Below, one piece after another: positions 1 to 9,910 of a DNA stretch of 64,000 nucleotides (position 1 is the first letter of the stretch; each line of letters begins with the position of its first letter). A program made the translations under genes and the position numbers. Source of the DNA: JAGLON01 sp041394985 (GTDB lineage: Bacteria; Zixibacteria; MSB-5A5; GN15; JAAZOE01); assembly GCA_041394985.1 (NCBI GenBank), contig JAWLBI010000001.1, forward strand, positions 310,001 through 374,000. Direction: 5' to 3'. The notes below the pieces were generated by a model. The model was not told the DNA's origin. It searched no databases and was given only the letters and a program-made list of their open reading frames with translations.

Positions 1-863
1 GCCTGTATGTGATGATTAGCGAACCAAACGACAGCCTGCGCGGGCGGCTGGCCGATTACAAAATCATCGGCGAGGGGCACAACTTTTTAACGGTCCGCGC
101 CATCAAGCGCGTCATTGATGGGGCCCTCGGCTCCCACGGCGCCTGGCTGTTGGAACCGTACGATGATTTGCCGTCATCGACCGGATTGAATACCGAAACG
201 ATTCAGGACATGCAAGCAACCGCGCAGCTGGCAATCGAGAACGGCTTTCAGCTCTGCACGCACGCCATCGGCGACAGAGCCAACCGCGAAACGCTGGATA
301 TTTATGAAGATGCCTTCACCACGCATCCCGGCAGGCGAAATCTGCGCTGGCGCATCGAACACGCGCAGCATCTCTCCGAACAGGACATCCCGCGCTTCGG
401 ACAATTAGGCGTTATCGCCGCAATGCAGGGCGTCCATTGTACGTCCGACGGGCCGTGGGTGCCAACCCGCATCGGCGAAAAGCGAGCCGAGGAAGGCGCC
501 TATGTCTGGCAAAAACTCATGCAGTCAGGCGCAATGATATCGAACGGCACCGATGCTCCGGTCGAGGATGTCGATCCTATCGCCTGTTTCTATTCCACCG
601 TCACGCGCCGCATGAACAATGGGCGACAGTTTTATCCCCTGCAGGCCATGAGCCGCATGCAGGCCCTGCAATCGTATACCTGCAACCCGGCCTATGCGGC
701 CTTCGAGGAGGATATCAAAGGATCGCTCACCCCCGGCAAGCTGGCCGATATTACAGTGTTATCGAAGGATATTTTGACGATTCCGCCCGAGGAAATCCTC
801 GACACCGAGGTCGAATACACATTCGTCGGCGGCCAGTTGATGTATCGCAATCGTAATAAATAG
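1..863 (+). CDS. Amidohydrolase family 3 (YtcJ-like), 5'-truncated by window edge
   Basis: This is the C-terminal half of a YtcJ/amidohydrolase-3 type metal-dependent hydrolase. The reading frame is open to the first base, so the real start lies outside the window; family members are usually above 500 residues. Visible family blocks are DGALGSHGA, CTHAIGDRANRETLD (metal-binding His), RIEHAQHL (second His), GVIAAMQGVHCTSDGPW and SNGTDAPVEDVDP (catalytic Asp). The end, KLADITVLSKDI, is the small beta-sandwich closure typical of the superfamily. The substrate is unknown; relatives act on amide or carbamate bonds. The next gene, a GNAT, converges from the other strand with 5 bases between stops. 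Confidence 0.9.
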   Translation, partial: LYVMISEPNDSLRGRLADYKIIGEGHNFLTVRAIKRVIDGALGSHGAWLLEPYDDLPSSTGLNTETIQDMQATAQLAIENGFQLCTHAIGDRANRETLDIYEDAFTTHPGRRNLRWRIEHAQHLSEQDIPRFGQLGVIAAMQGVHCTSDGPWVPTRIGEKRAEEGAYVWQKLMQSGAMISNGTDAPVEDVDPIACFYSTVTRRMNNGRQFYPLQAMSRMQALQSYTCNPAYAAFEEDIKGSLTPGKLADITVLSKDILTIPPEEILDTEVEYTFVGGQLMYRNRNK

Positions 864-868
864 GGCGA

Positions 869-1303
869 TTAAAACTCCCGATATTCAAACATGACCGTAT
901 CGCCGCCGTCGGCGCGAACGCCTCCTGTGGCTTCATACAATTGCATGGCGGCCGGATTGGATTCTTCGGTCAACACCCACATCTTTAACACATGCTGCTC
1001 CCGGCAATACTCGCAAAGTTTGTCAATCATTGCCCGCGCGACGCCTCGCCTGCGATGAGATTCGCGCACCTCGATTTCATAAAACAGCATCATCGGGCGA
1101 TTCTCGGCCAGCCGCGGCAGGAGATAAGCAATGAGGAATCCTACCGGTTCATCATTCTCTATTGCCGCAATGAGATATGTCGCATTATCCCGCAATAATG
1201 AATCTATATGAGCATCATCCGCGGTGGCACTTTTCTGTTTCAAGTCAGATATAACTCGGGCCGTGATTCGTTCATCACTGGTTGTCAGACGTTTGATAAG
1301 CAT
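869..1303 (-). CDS. GNAT N-acetyltransferase, AAC(3)-I-like
   Basis: A 144-residue GNAT-fold acetyltransferase, starting at the ATG that gives MLIKRLTTSDER; a longer upstream reading adds a hydrophobic stretch that does not belong to the fold. The acetyl-CoA loop is HRRRGVARAMI. The block ending VGFLIAYLLPRLAENRP before beta-4 resembles aminoglycoside 3-N-acetyltransferase type I (AYVLPKFE). That similarity is from memory, so the substrate call is tentative. The ribosome binding site is poor. The gene lies downstream of the hprK terminator, so it is probably transcribed separately. Confidence 0.8.
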   Translation of the reverse strand: MLIKRLTTSDERITARVISDLKQKSATADDAHIDSLLRDNATYLIAAIENDEPVGFLIAYLLPRLAENRPMMLFYEIEVRESHRRRGVARAMIDKLCEYCREQHVLKMWVLTEESNPAAMQLYEATGGVRADGGDTVMFEYREF

Positions 1304-1361
1304 ACACCAAATATATTTATGCATCAGTACTATGGCAAGACAGCAGGCGAGCATATCCAAT

Positions 1362-1393
1362 AAAAAACCGCCGAGGTAATCCGCGGCGGTTTT
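1362..1393 (-). terminator. Intrinsic terminator of the rpoN-hprK operon
   Basis: AAACCGCCG and CGGCGGTTT form a 9-bp stem around a 10-base loop. On the minus strand it is followed by a run of T. It lies 22 bases beyond the hprK stop. A-T tracts on both sides could make it bidirectional. Confidence 0.85.
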
Positions 1394-1414
1394 ATATTTT
1401 CCGACGAGTTCAGC

Positions 1415-2383
1415 CTATTCCAGATCAGCCTCGAGATAATCCTGAATCGAACTGCTCTTGGCCAGTCGTTCCGTCAGGCGCCGCGAGAAATCCTGCGCCG
1501 AATGCTCGCCGTAGACTTTCATCATGTGATTCATCGCGATGACCTCGGAAATCACCGTGATGTTTTTGCCCGGCGACACCGGAATAGTGACCAATGGTAT
1601 CTCGACACCAAGTATTGATGTGTACTTATCCTCGATACCGAGCCGCTCATAGTGTGCCGTGTCTTCCCAGTACTGCAAGCGCACCTCGACTTCGATACGC
1701 TTCTGCAATCGCACCGAGCGGATCCCGAAGAGCGCGCCGATATCGATGATGCCGATACCGCGAACCTCCATGTGCTGACCGAGCAGCTCCGAGGCGGAAC
1801 CGACGATATAGTTGGCCGATTTTCTCGTAATCTTGATAACGTCATCCGCAACCAGCCGATGTCCACGCTCGACCAAATCGAGCGCGCACTCGGATTTACC
1901 GACACCGGATTTACCGGTATAGAGCAGTCCGACGCCGTAGACGTCGACCAGCGTTCCATGGACGGTAATCGTGGGAGCGAAGCGGTTATCGAGATAGGCG
2001 GATAGGCGACTGAGTAGTTCCGTTGTCGACAGTTTCGATGAGAAAATGGCGGTTTTCTTGCGATCCGCCAGCGCCAGCATTTCCGCCGGCGGCTTGATCC
2101 CCTTGGAGATAATCATCCACGGCATATCGACCGTGAAAACTTTTTCCAGGCGGGCAATCAGTTCGTCCTTCGACAGGCTGTCGACGAAAGCCATTTCGGT
2201 TTGGCCGAGCACCTGGGTGCGGCGAGACGGAAAGCGATCCAAAAAACCGCCCAGGGCGAGCCCCGGACGGTGAATTTCAGATGTCGTGAGTTTTTTCTTG
2301 AGCCCCTCTTCCGAGTTGAGCAGGGTCAGCATGAGAAAATCCCTGCGCTCGTTGTATGCGGTCTCGACGGTTATATCCAACAA
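1415..2383 (-). CDS. hprK: HPr kinase/phosphorylase
   Basis: A 322-residue HPr kinase/phosphorylase, which phosphorylates and dephosphorylates a serine on HPr-like phosphocarriers in the cytoplasm. The N-terminal domain (about 1-130) is followed by the catalytic domain. That has VHG at 142-143, the P-loop GKSGVGKS at 157-164, HRLVADD at 175-181 and the HprK signature MEVRGIGIIDI near 205. The start codon is TTG; AAGGGG overlaps the preceding hpf stop and is spaced about right, and the N-terminus LDITV matches the family. The gene is last in lptB-rpoN-hpf-hprK. No sugar PTS gene is visible, so a regulatory (PTS-Ntr-like) role is plausible; that is inference. Confidence 0.95.
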   Translation of the reverse strand: MLDITVETAYNERRDFLMLTLLNSEEGLKKKLTTSEIHRPGLALGGFLDRFPSRRTQVLGQTEMAFVDSLSKDELIARLEKVFTVDMPWMIISKGIKPPAEMLALADRKKTAIFSSKLSTTELLSRLSAYLDNRFAPTITVHGTLVDVYGVGLLYTGKSGVGKSECALDLVERGHRLVADDVIKITRKSANYIVGSASELLGQHMEVRGIGIIDIGALFGIRSVRLQKRIEVEVRLQYWEDTAHYERLGIEDKYTSILGVEIPLVTIPVSPGKNITVISEVIAMNHMMKVYGEHSAQDFSRRLTERLAKSSSIQDYLEADLE

Positions 2384-2394
2384 ATCGGCACCCC

Positions 2395-2754
2395 TTAGAA
2401 GTCAACAGCCTCATCATCGGTTTCCGGTTTGGCCGCGTTGCTCTGCAATGATGTTATTTCGCGCGGGTCTTTCCGTTTCAGTTTGCCTTTGTATTTTTTC
2501 AGCTGTGCCGTCGCCTTATCGAAGGCCGACTCGATAGAAACGGTCATATTGTCGGATTCCCCGGTCGCCCGGAGCGTCTGACCGTAGACTTTGACCTGCA
2601 GTTCGGCGAGCTTTCGGTGCCTCTCGATATCGAGAATAAGGTCGCAAGAAATAATATTATCGAAGAACCTCTGCAGTTCATCGAAATTGTGGTTAGCCAG
2701 ATCTTTTAATTCGGGTGTTAATTCAAAATGCCGAGCGGTAACCTTGGTATTCAT
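2395..2754 (-). CDS. hpf: Ribosome hibernation promoting factor HPF/RaiA family
   Basis: A 119-residue hibernation factor that binds the 30S decoding region in stationary phase. The sequence shows the beta-alpha-beta-beta-beta-alpha domain of the family: N-terminal VTARHFELTPELKDLA, central LILDIERHRKLAELQVKV, then SIESAFDKATAQLKKYKGK. It is the short form, without the C-terminal dimerisation domain of long HPF. A strong AGGAGGT lies just upstream of the ATG. Placement between rpoN and hprK is the usual order in Gram-negative rpoN operons. The stop is 11 bases from the hprK start, so the two are probably coupled. Confidence 0.95.
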   Translation of the reverse strand: MNTKVTARHFELTPELKDLANHNFDELQRFFDNIISCDLILDIERHRKLAELQVKVYGQTLRATGESDNMTVSIESAFDKATAQLKKYKGKLKRKDPREITSLQSNAAKPETDDEAVDF

Positions 2755-3026
2755 AGAGAGACCTCCTGTTTTCTCAACTCTGCACGTCTATATAGAGTCT
2801 ATGGTTTTGTACGATGTAAGTAAAATTAAACTTTGCGGGACACATCATGTAATGGCCTTTCATCCTGACCGGGTGCGGCGGACGAAACTCCTCCCCTCTG
2901 CGGCGTTTTGCCGCCTGCCTGCCTACAATATTGTACGCTAAAGAATAATAAAGGGGGAATAAATTATCAATTAAAATGCGTGACAGGCTGCCTGCAAGTC
3001 CGCGGGTCACGGAGAGCCCCTTTGCC

Positions 3027-4433
3027 TTAAACCGACCGACGCCGGAAGCGCGCCGGCAGAATTTTCAACTCTTCGCGGTACTTCGTCACCGTGCGCCGCG
3101 CCAGTTTGATTCCATCGTCCTGTAATTGACGATAGATTTCCTGGTCGGAGAGCGGTTTGTCCGGAGATTCGGCCTTGATAATTTCTTCGATTCGCTGCTT
3201 GACCGAGCGCTTGGACAGCTCGCCTCCGCCCGATTTCGATATACCGGTGTTGAAGAAATACTTAATCTCGAATACGCCATGCGGCGTCTGCACATATTTT
3301 CCCGACGAAACGCGGGAAATTGTCGCCACGTTCATATCGACCTTCTGGGCAATATCTTCCATAATCAAAGGCTTCAGGTAATCGACCCCTTTTTCGAAGA
3401 AGTCAATCTGCTCCTCGACAATCGCTTCCATAACCCGAACCATCGTATGGCGGCGCTGATTTATGGCATTTAGCAGCCAGCGGGCCTGTTCCAGCTTCTG
3501 GCTGATATATTGCTTGGTGTCTTTAGAGGACGTATTGCCACGCTTGACCAGTGAACGATACGACGGATTTATCCGCAGACGCGGAACGTTCTGATCATTG
3601 TGAAAAACGGCAAATCCGCCATCCACCCGCTCGACAATCAAATCGGGGAGAATCGAGGCCGCCGGGCTGTCGAATCTGCCATAGGCCGGGGTCGGCGACA
3701 GGGATTTGATGACATCAAGAGCCGCCTGCGCCTTCTCGAACGGGACGCCCATTAATTTGGAAATTTGTAAAATCGATTTCTTTTCCAGGTCATAGAGATG
3801 CTCGTCAACGATTCGATACGCCAGCGAGCTTTCCATGCCTTTTTCCCGAAGCTGCGTCATCAGGGATTCACGCAAATCTCGCGAGCCGACGCCGAGCGGG
3901 TCGAAAGATTTTATCTGCTCTAAAATCGGGAGAATCTTGTCTTCAGGGACTTTGAGTTCTTCGGCCATTTCAGCAACCGACACGACCAGGTAGCCGTTGT
4001 GGTCGATATTGCCGAGAATATATTCGCCGATGCCGTGTTCTTCGTCGGACAGGCGCAGGAGTGAAAGCTGTTCGTGCAGATGATCGTAGAGGGATTTTTC
4101 TCCCGATGTCGTGGCCAGATACGTATCTTCCCGGCTCTCTTTGTGATCTTCCTTCAGCTTATATTCGTAGTCTTCATGTCGGAGATAATCGTCCCAGTCT
4201 ATTTCTTCTTCTTCGTTTTTTTGCTTCTCTTCCGCAGACGTTTCTACTTCGAATTCAGGTTCCGCATCGAGCTCGTTTTCAGGTTCCTCTAACTCCTCGA
4301 GTAACGGATTAGTGGACAGTTCATGGCGCAGCGTCTGCTCCAGCTTCAATATCGGCATCTGAAGCATCTTCAGCGACTGAATGAGCTGAGGGGCCAGCGT
4401 CTGTTTAAGTTTTAACTGAAGTCCTAATTTCAT
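3027..4433 (-). CDS. rpoN: RNA polymerase sigma-54 factor
   Basis: A 468-residue sigma-54. Region I is the glutamine/leucine-rich activator-responsive segment at the N-terminus (LKQTLAPQLIQSLKMLQMP). Region II is acidic (about 47-85, many Glu). The core-binding and HTH domains follow. The C-terminus has the RpoN box ARRTVTKYRE at about 445-454, which reads the -24 element. The 270-base gap to hpf contains no convincing gene. No enhancer-binding activator is encoded in the window; the single receiver at 46.2 kb lacks an AAA+ domain. A GGGAA ribosome binding site precedes the ATG. Confidence 0.97.
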   Translation of the reverse strand: MKLGLQLKLKQTLAPQLIQSLKMLQMPILKLEQTLRHELSTNPLLEELEEPENELDAEPEFEVETSAEEKQKNEEEEIDWDDYLRHEDYEYKLKEDHKESREDTYLATTSGEKSLYDHLHEQLSLLRLSDEEHGIGEYILGNIDHNGYLVVSVAEMAEELKVPEDKILPILEQIKSFDPLGVGSRDLRESLMTQLREKGMESSLAYRIVDEHLYDLEKKSILQISKLMGVPFEKAQAALDVIKSLSPTPAYGRFDSPAASILPDLIVERVDGGFAVFHNDQNVPRLRINPSYRSLVKRGNTSSKDTKQYISQKLEQARWLLNAINQRRHTMVRVMEAIVEEQIDFFEKGVDYLKPLIMEDIAQKVDMNVATISRVSSGKYVQTPHGVFEIKYFFNTGISKSGGGELSKRSVKQRIEEIIKAESPDKPLSDQEIYRQLQDDGIKLARRTVTKYREELKILPARFRRRSV

Positions 4434-4542
4434 ACGATTATTCCCGATGCCTTAACATATTGTCCATGTGCCTTATGTTAATTCTATCGGACTGTTTCCG
4501 TCTAAAGATAATACGTTGTGCATATTATGCTCAATGTTTATT

Positions 4543-5268
4543 TTAATTGAGCTTGAACTTCTCCCCAAGATACACCTTGCGGGCTTCTTTATCCGAAACC
4601 AGAAACTCCGAATTGCCGGAGGTCAGGATTTTTCCGTCACACATTATATACGCACGATCACAGATAGACAGCGTCTCCCTGACATTATGATCGGTGATTA
4701 ATATCCCCAGGCCTTTTTCGGTCAGACGCTTGATGATTTTCTGAATATCCTCGACCGCAATCGGGTCGATACCGGCAAATGGCTCATCAAGAAGCATATA
4801 AGACGGTTCGATAGCCATCGCCCGGGTTATCTCCAGCCGCCGGCGCTCACCGCCGGACAACATATACGCCTTGGATTTACGCAAATGGGCAATATCCAAC
4901 TCACCGAGCAATGTCTCCAGCCGCTGTTTTCGCTCCCTGCGTGAGAACCCCTGAAGCTCCAGTACGGCCTTGATATTATCCTCTACCGACAGCTTGCGAA
5001 ACACCGAACTCTCCTGAGGCAGATATCCCAGCCCTTTGCGGGCGCGGCGATACATCGGAAGGCCGGTCAGGCGCTCCTTTCCCAGATACACTTCCCCGGA
5101 AACGGGCCTGATAAATCCCATAATCATGTAAAAGGTTGTTGTTTTTCCGGCCCCGTTAGGGCCGAGGAGGCCAACGACCTCACCGGGAGACACGTCAATC
5201 GATACACCATTGACAACCACTCGGCGGCTGTATGTTTTGACTAAATTTTCTGCCTTTAGCGTCTGCAT
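4543..5268 (-). CDS. lptB: LPS export ABC transporter ATPase LptB
   Basis: A 241-residue ATPase that powers lipopolysaccharide extraction with LptFG and LptC. Walker A is GPNGAGKTT at 36-44, the signature LSGGERRRLEITRA lies near 138, and Walker B is MLLDEPFAGIDP near 160. The segment after Walker B (EDIQKIIKRLTEKGLGILITDHNVRETL) is typical of LptB. It is the first gene of the minus-strand operon with rpoN 109 bases downstream, a widespread linkage. lptA and lptC, often upstream, are missing here; the upstream neighbour is divergent. Confidence 0.95.
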   Translation of the reverse strand: MQTLKAENLVKTYSRRVVVNGVSIDVSPGEVVGLLGPNGAGKTTTFYMIMGFIRPVSGEVYLGKERLTGLPMYRRARKGLGYLPQESSVFRKLSVEDNIKAVLELQGFSRRERKQRLETLLGELDIAHLRKSKAYMLSGGERRRLEITRAMAIEPSYMLLDEPFAGIDPIAVEDIQKIIKRLTEKGLGILITDHNVRETLSICDRAYIMCDGKILTSGNSEFLVSDKEARKVYLGEKFKLN

Positions 5269-5423
5269 CAGCTACTATATAATCCCTTCCAAGTCAGATT
5301 CAAAAGAAATTTTTTATTAGGTCTAATCATTTGCTTATACCGAAAAAAACGCATAAATTTCCGATACATATACACATAGTCGTGTAAAAGACTGTATGCC
5401 TCAACAGATGATGGAGATTTCGA

Positions 5424-7601
5424 ATGCCTAAAGCGTTAATTGCCGTTTTCCTGCTTATTGTCCTGCTAATCCTTCAGACCGGATGCAGTAAAACTCCAAC
5501 CGATCAGGCCATGGATGCCCGCAACGTTCTTTACCACGGAAAAGTGGCCGCCGCCAAAGAGATCCTCGACAAAGCCGCCGCCGCGGATACGACGGGAGCG
5601 GTCGAGCGCTATGGTCGCGGACTCATGCGCGAATACAATGGCCTGGGCTGGGAAGCAATGATTACCTATCTGGACGGCGCCCCGCTGGATGGTGGATTTA
5701 TTCCCAGTATCGAAGGTTTCATGGACATGGCCCTCAAGCTGAATTACCTCGGTAACGGCCTGCAGATGTCAAAGGCCATGATGGATAAGTTCCCGGACAA
5801 CCCGCGCGGTTATCTGTATGCCGGACGGTTTTTCGCACGCTATTTCATGCACGACAGTGTCACGACATATTTCAATCTGGCTAAGGAGAAAGGCATCGAT
5901 TCCGACGAGCTGTTTCTGGCTCAGACCGAATATTCATTCGTCACCGGTTCGAATGAGACCCTCTCCAATGCCATGGATGCGCTGTCAAAGAAATCATATT
6001 CCGACGGTCCGACATGCAGCCGGATTGCCAATTTGTATCACTCAATTCACTATGGCGACTCGGCCGTTGTTTATGCGCGCCGCGCCTGCGATGATGATAA
6101 AGGCAATGTCGTCTACGGCATACAACTGGCCCAATACCTCTTTGATGAGCGGCGCATTTATGAGGCAAACGCCCTGGTCAATGATCTCTTCAAGCGCACA
6201 GAAAAGTGCAGCCGCCTTGATCTATTAGGCGCCTATATCGCAACGGAGCTGGGCGATGTCAAACGAGCGCTCGAGCTGACCGCCCGACACATCGACGACA
6301 ATCGTCAATCTGCTGTCGCAGCTGTGCAGCAGGGAGATTATCTGGCCTATTCGAATAATCTCGGCGGCGCCATCATCCAATATCAATTGGCCTACACGCT
6401 GGCCGGTAATCTGCGCGCCCCCGATGATTTCCTCACCTACCTGTACGTTAAACTCGAAAACGCGCAATTGGAATACGGCGACGTCACAACCGCATATGCC
6501 TATTACAAAGAGGGGCTCGATCGCTATCCCGACCTGAAAGATATGGATTTCTTTAAGGCGGAACTCGTACTGCGTTTTCCCGAAGTAGCCGATTCGGCCG
6601 CAATAATCGTTGACGATAATCTGTCTTACAACTGGTCGAACGGCGACTGGATGCAGCGGGCCGCCAACTATTATCGGCGCAGCAATAAATATCAAATGTC
6701 GGCGCGCTGCCACAAACGATTAGTAGAACTGCCGCAGGCAAAACCGGAACATGCTATTTATATGATGGATGCATACGATTACCTGGGCGAGGCCGATTCA
6801 ATAGTCGCTTTGGCAGATCACTTTCCGCTGCGCGTCCGGCGCGACCTCAAGGTTATGGCACGACTCCGCGATGCATACCTTAAACGCGGCGATACGGCCG
6901 AGGCGATACAAATGGCCGAACAATTACATGCACGCACCGATGAGTATCTCCCCGATCTCAACATCCTTGCGCGACTCTATGTCGCCGAGGGAGAAACTGA
7001 AAAAGCCGAACGACTCTATTCGGCACTATCGGAGAAATATCCGGATGCAAATCAGCCGCATTGTGACCTCGCGCAATTCCAGTTCGAGCATGGGTCTCCG
7101 GAAAAGGCGCTCGCGGCAATCGATAATATATTGAATAGAGACAGCCTCTATTTCCCGGCCATCGAATTGCAGGGGCGGATGCTGGAGCGGCAGGGGGATC
7201 TCGATGGCGCACTGGTACGCTATCGGAAGGTCATCGATCTGCGCGGTACAATACCCTATTCCTATGATCGGGTCGCTCGCTATTTAATAGATAACCCTGA
7301 CAGCCTGCTTCGAGCCGAGGGGCTGGCCAGAAATGCCATTGTCTTTTACGGCAATGAAAATAACCAAGGCTATATAACTCTTGGTGACGTCTACATGGCC
7401 GCAAAGAAATACAAACTGGCGCGCACACAATATATCAAAGCGCTCAGAATCGGTCCGAAAACCGCGGAATTGTATTTCTGGCTGGGCCGGGCGCAACACC
7501 GCGCCGGCGAAAAGAAAGATGCGCAGGAAAACCTGAAGAAGGCGCTGGAACTGGATCCGAACGGCAGTTTCGCCGCCTCGGCCAGGGCATTGCTGAAATA
7601 A
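5424..7601 (+). CDS. TPR-repeat lipoprotein
   Basis: A 725-residue exported protein. The N-terminus is a lipoprotein signal, hydrophobic residues 5-18 followed by the lipobox LQTGC, so the mature protein begins at Cys-21. The rest is helical with many TPR-like units, clearest in the last 250 residues (ARLYVAEGETEKAERLYSAL, LQGRMLERQGDLDGALVRYR, FWLGRAQHRAGEKKDAQENL). It is probably an envelope scaffold. A TGGAGA ribosome binding site precedes the ATG and a strong terminator follows. It is divergent from lptB over 155 bases, but a link to LPS export is only positional. Confidence 0.8.
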   Translation: MPKALIAVFLLIVLLILQTGCSKTPTDQAMDARNVLYHGKVAAAKEILDKAAAADTTGAVERYGRGLMREYNGLGWEAMITYLDGAPLDGGFIPSIEGFMDMALKLNYLGNGLQMSKAMMDKFPDNPRGYLYAGRFFARYFMHDSVTTYFNLAKEKGIDSDELFLAQTEYSFVTGSNETLSNAMDALSKKSYSDGPTCSRIANLYHSIHYGDSAVVYARRACDDDKGNVVYGIQLAQYLFDERRIYEANALVNDLFKRTEKCSRLDLLGAYIATELGDVKRALELTARHIDDNRQSAVAAVQQGDYLAYSNNLGGAIIQYQLAYTLAGNLRAPDDFLTYLYVKLENAQLEYGDVTTAYAYYKEGLDRYPDLKDMDFFKAELVLRFPEVADSAAIIVDDNLSYNWSNGDWMQRAANYYRRSNKYQMSARCHKRLVELPQAKPEHAIYMMDAYDYLGEADSIVALADHFPLRVRRDLKVMARLRDAYLKRGDTAEAIQMAEQLHARTDEYLPDLNILARLYVAEGETEKAERLYSALSEKYPDANQPHCDLAQFQFEHGSPEKALAAIDNILNRDSLYFPAIELQGRMLERQGDLDGALVRYRKVIDLRGTIPYSYDRVARYLIDNPDSLLRAEGLARNAIVFYGNENNQGYITLGDVYMAAKKYKLARTQYIKALRIGPKTAELYFWLGRAQHRAGEKKDAQENLKKALELDPNGSFAASARALLK

Positions 7602-7628
7602 CTCGCTGCACAAAATTGACAACCAATA

Positions 7629-7659
7629 AAAAAGCCCGGTGCGTCCTTCCGGGCTTTTT
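7629..7659 (+). terminator. Intrinsic terminator after TPR lipoprotein
   Basis: AAAAGCCCGG and CCGGGCTTTTT form a stem with a 9-base loop and T run, 28 bases after the stop. The following 300 bases up to the peptidase gene hold no credible ORF. Confidence 0.9.
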
Positions 7660-7891
7660 GCTACGGCTCGGATATCCTCGGGTAAGGGCATCCGGTCTTG
7701 CCTCAGACCCCGTGGCTCCCCCAAATCCTTATTCTAATGTCAAACAAGGAGGCGCAAGCCTTATCGCGGTTTAAGTCTTCTATTCCAGTATACGGTTCGA
7801 CCCTGACAAAACCTGTCAGTCGCAAAATAAAATTTTTAACTTTTTTTGACCTTTTTTGGTCAGTATCTCCTGCGCTTTTCCGTATTTTTCC

Positions 7892-7920
7892 TTGTTAAAG
7901 AATGAACCCGGTTCTACATT
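7892..7920 (+). promoter_or_regulatory. Candidate sigma-70 promoter for the metallopeptidase gene
   Basis: TTGTTA (7892-7897) and TACATT (7915-7920) are 17 bases apart, about 44 bases before the start codon. The match is moderate. Confidence 0.4.
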
Positions 7921-7963
7921 GAATTGTTGTTACGTATACATATGCAAATAAAGGAGTTGATTG

Positions 7964-9910
7964 ATGTTTATAGAATCCGGCATACGGCAAAAAGTCGTTT
8001 CCGACCTGATCGCCCAACACGGCGATAAACAACGACTGCGCATAGAACGAGGGGTCGAACAGGCCGCCGCCCTGTGGACCGAGGGGGATGGAACCGCGGC
8101 AAACTTTTCCGAATTTTGCCTCAATTCTTTCATCGGTGACGACAAGAAGCTCGATGTGGCCTTCGAGCGGTTCGATTTCGCATTTGAGACCCTGCACGGG
8201 TACTTCAATGCCATGGCCCAGAATCTCCGGATGCCGCTCGATGAGGACCTCGGCGACATCCAACCGTACGATATGCTGCTAGGCGAATTCGATCCGTCTG
8301 CCCACATGATCGATGACTTATTCAAAAATAAACTGGCCTTTCTGATACTCCTGAACTTCCCGCAATATTCGCTGGAAGAGAAAAAGAAACTGGGCGAAAA
8401 CTGGACGGCTCGCCAATGGGCGCTGGCCAGAATCGGCGACAGCTTCAAATCGCGCGTGCCGGCGGCACTGCAACAGGAATTATCCAGCATCATCACCGCC
8501 GCGGATACCTACATCTCCGAATACAATATCTACATGGGCACCCTCCGCGATAAAAACGGCAAGGCGCACTTCGCCAAGGATCTCAAACTCATCAGCCACT
8601 GGGGCCTGCGCGATGAACTCAAGGCGCACTACAGCGCTACCGATGCCGCCGACAAAATGGAAATCATCTTCGAGGTCATGAAGAAGATCGTGACCCAGGA
8701 TATCCCCAAGGCGGCCATCAATAATGCGAAAGTCGAATGGAACCCCTATGACAATTCCATCACCGGCGGCCCATCCGATCCCGAACCGAACACCCGCTAT
8801 CAACATATTCTGAACTGCTTCAGCATTATGCGGAAAATCGATGCCTATTACCCGGCCTTCCCGACCTACCTCCGGCGCAAATTCGAACTCGAGCGCGAGA
8901 TGCCGGAGAAGGAAGTGGAAAAACTGTTTGTCGATTTCCTGTCGGCCCCGCAGATAAAAGCCGTCGCGGAATTAATCAAGAAGCGCCTCGGCCGCGACCT
9001 GCGCCCCTACGATATCTGGTATGACGGATTCAAGGCGCGCAGCGCCATCTCCGACGAGGAGCTCAACAAGAAAGTATCGGCTCGCTATGCCAACATCGAG
9101 GCCTTCGAAAAGGATTTATCGAACATCTTATCCACACTCGGATTCTCGGATGAACAGGTCGAATTCATCGTGCCTAAGATCGAAGTCGACGCCTCGCGAG
9201 GCGCCGGGCACGCCTGGGGTGCATCAATGCGCGAAGGCAAGGCGCATCTGCGGACGCGCGTCCCCTCCGGCGGCATGGATTACAAAGGCTTCAACACCGG
9301 CATGCACGAACTCGGCCACACCGTCGAACAGACGCTGTCCTTGCACAAAGTCGATCATCACATGATTCACGGCGTGCCGTTCTCAGCCTTCTCCGAGGCC
9401 TTCGCGTTTGTCTTCCAGAATCGCGACCTGGAAATCCTCGGCATGAACGGAAGCGATGAAATGACGCAGCACCTGAACTGCCTCGACCTCTTCTGGTCGG
9501 CATGCGAAATCATGGGTGTGTCGCTGGTCGACATGAAAATCTGGAACTGGCTGTATCAGCATCCCGAGGCCGACGCCGAGGCGCTCAAGCAGGCGACTAT
9601 TTCCGCAGCCAAGGAAGTCTGGAACAAATACTTCGCACCGGCCTTCGGTACGAAAGACGAGATTATACTCGGGATCTATTCGCACATGATCGGCTATCCG
9701 CTGTATCTGGCCGAATATCCGCTGGGATTCTTGATGCAGTTCCAGATCGAGAAGCACCTCGAGGGCAAAAACCTCGGCGCCGAGATGGAGCGGATGTGCT
9801 CGCGCGGCAGCGTGATTCCACAGATGTGGATGAAGAACGCGGTCGGCTCGGACATCTCCATCCAACCGATCCTGATCTCGGTCGACGACGCCCTCCGCGT
9901 AGTAAAGTAG
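7964..9910 (+). CDS. HExxH zinc metallopeptidase, M3-like (gluzincin)
   Basis: A 648-residue, mostly helical protein. The zinc motif HELGH is at about 448-452 and a candidate third ligand Glu at about 478, in FSEAFAFVF. That spacing (26 residues) fits the glutamate zincins such as the M3 oligopeptidases. No signal peptide is seen, so it is probably cytoplasmic. ATG 7964 is preferred over the in-frame TTG three bases earlier because AAGGAG (7951-7956) is correctly spaced from it. I cannot name the exact family; overall similarity to oligopeptidase F or M3 is inferred from the active-site region only. Confidence 0.7.
   Translation: MFIESGIRQKVVSDLIAQHGDKQRLRIERGVEQAAALWTEGDGTAANFSEFCLNSFIGDDKKLDVAFERFDFAFETLHGYFNAMAQNLRMPLDEDLGDIQPYDMLLGEFDPSAHMIDDLFKNKLAFLILLNFPQYSLEEKKKLGENWTARQWALARIGDSFKSRVPAALQQELSSIITAADTYISEYNIYMGTLRDKNGKAHFAKDLKLISHWGLRDELKAHYSATDAADKMEIIFEVMKKIVTQDIPKAAINNAKVEWNPYDNSITGGPSDPEPNTRYQHILNCFSIMRKIDAYYPAFPTYLRRKFELEREMPEKEVEKLFVDFLSAPQIKAVAELIKKRLGRDLRPYDIWYDGFKARSAISDEELNKKVSARYANIEAFEKDLSNILSTLGFSDEQVEFIVPKIEVDASRGAGHAWGASMREGKAHLRTRVPSGGMDYKGFNTGMHELGHTVEQTLSLHKVDHHMIHGVPFSAFSEAFAFVFQNRDLEILGMNGSDEMTQHLNCLDLFWSACEIMGVSLVDMKIWNWLYQHPEADAEALKQATISAAKEVWNKYFAPAFGTKDEIILGIYSHMIGYPLYLAEYPLGFLMQFQIEKHLEGKNLGAEMERMCSRGSVIPQMWMKNAVGSDISIQPILISVDDALRVVK

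Noticed and set aside
2774..3010. 78-codon minus-strand ORF between hpf and rpoN
   Set aside because: No ribosome binding site or recognisable domain. The space is better read as an untranslated operon gap.
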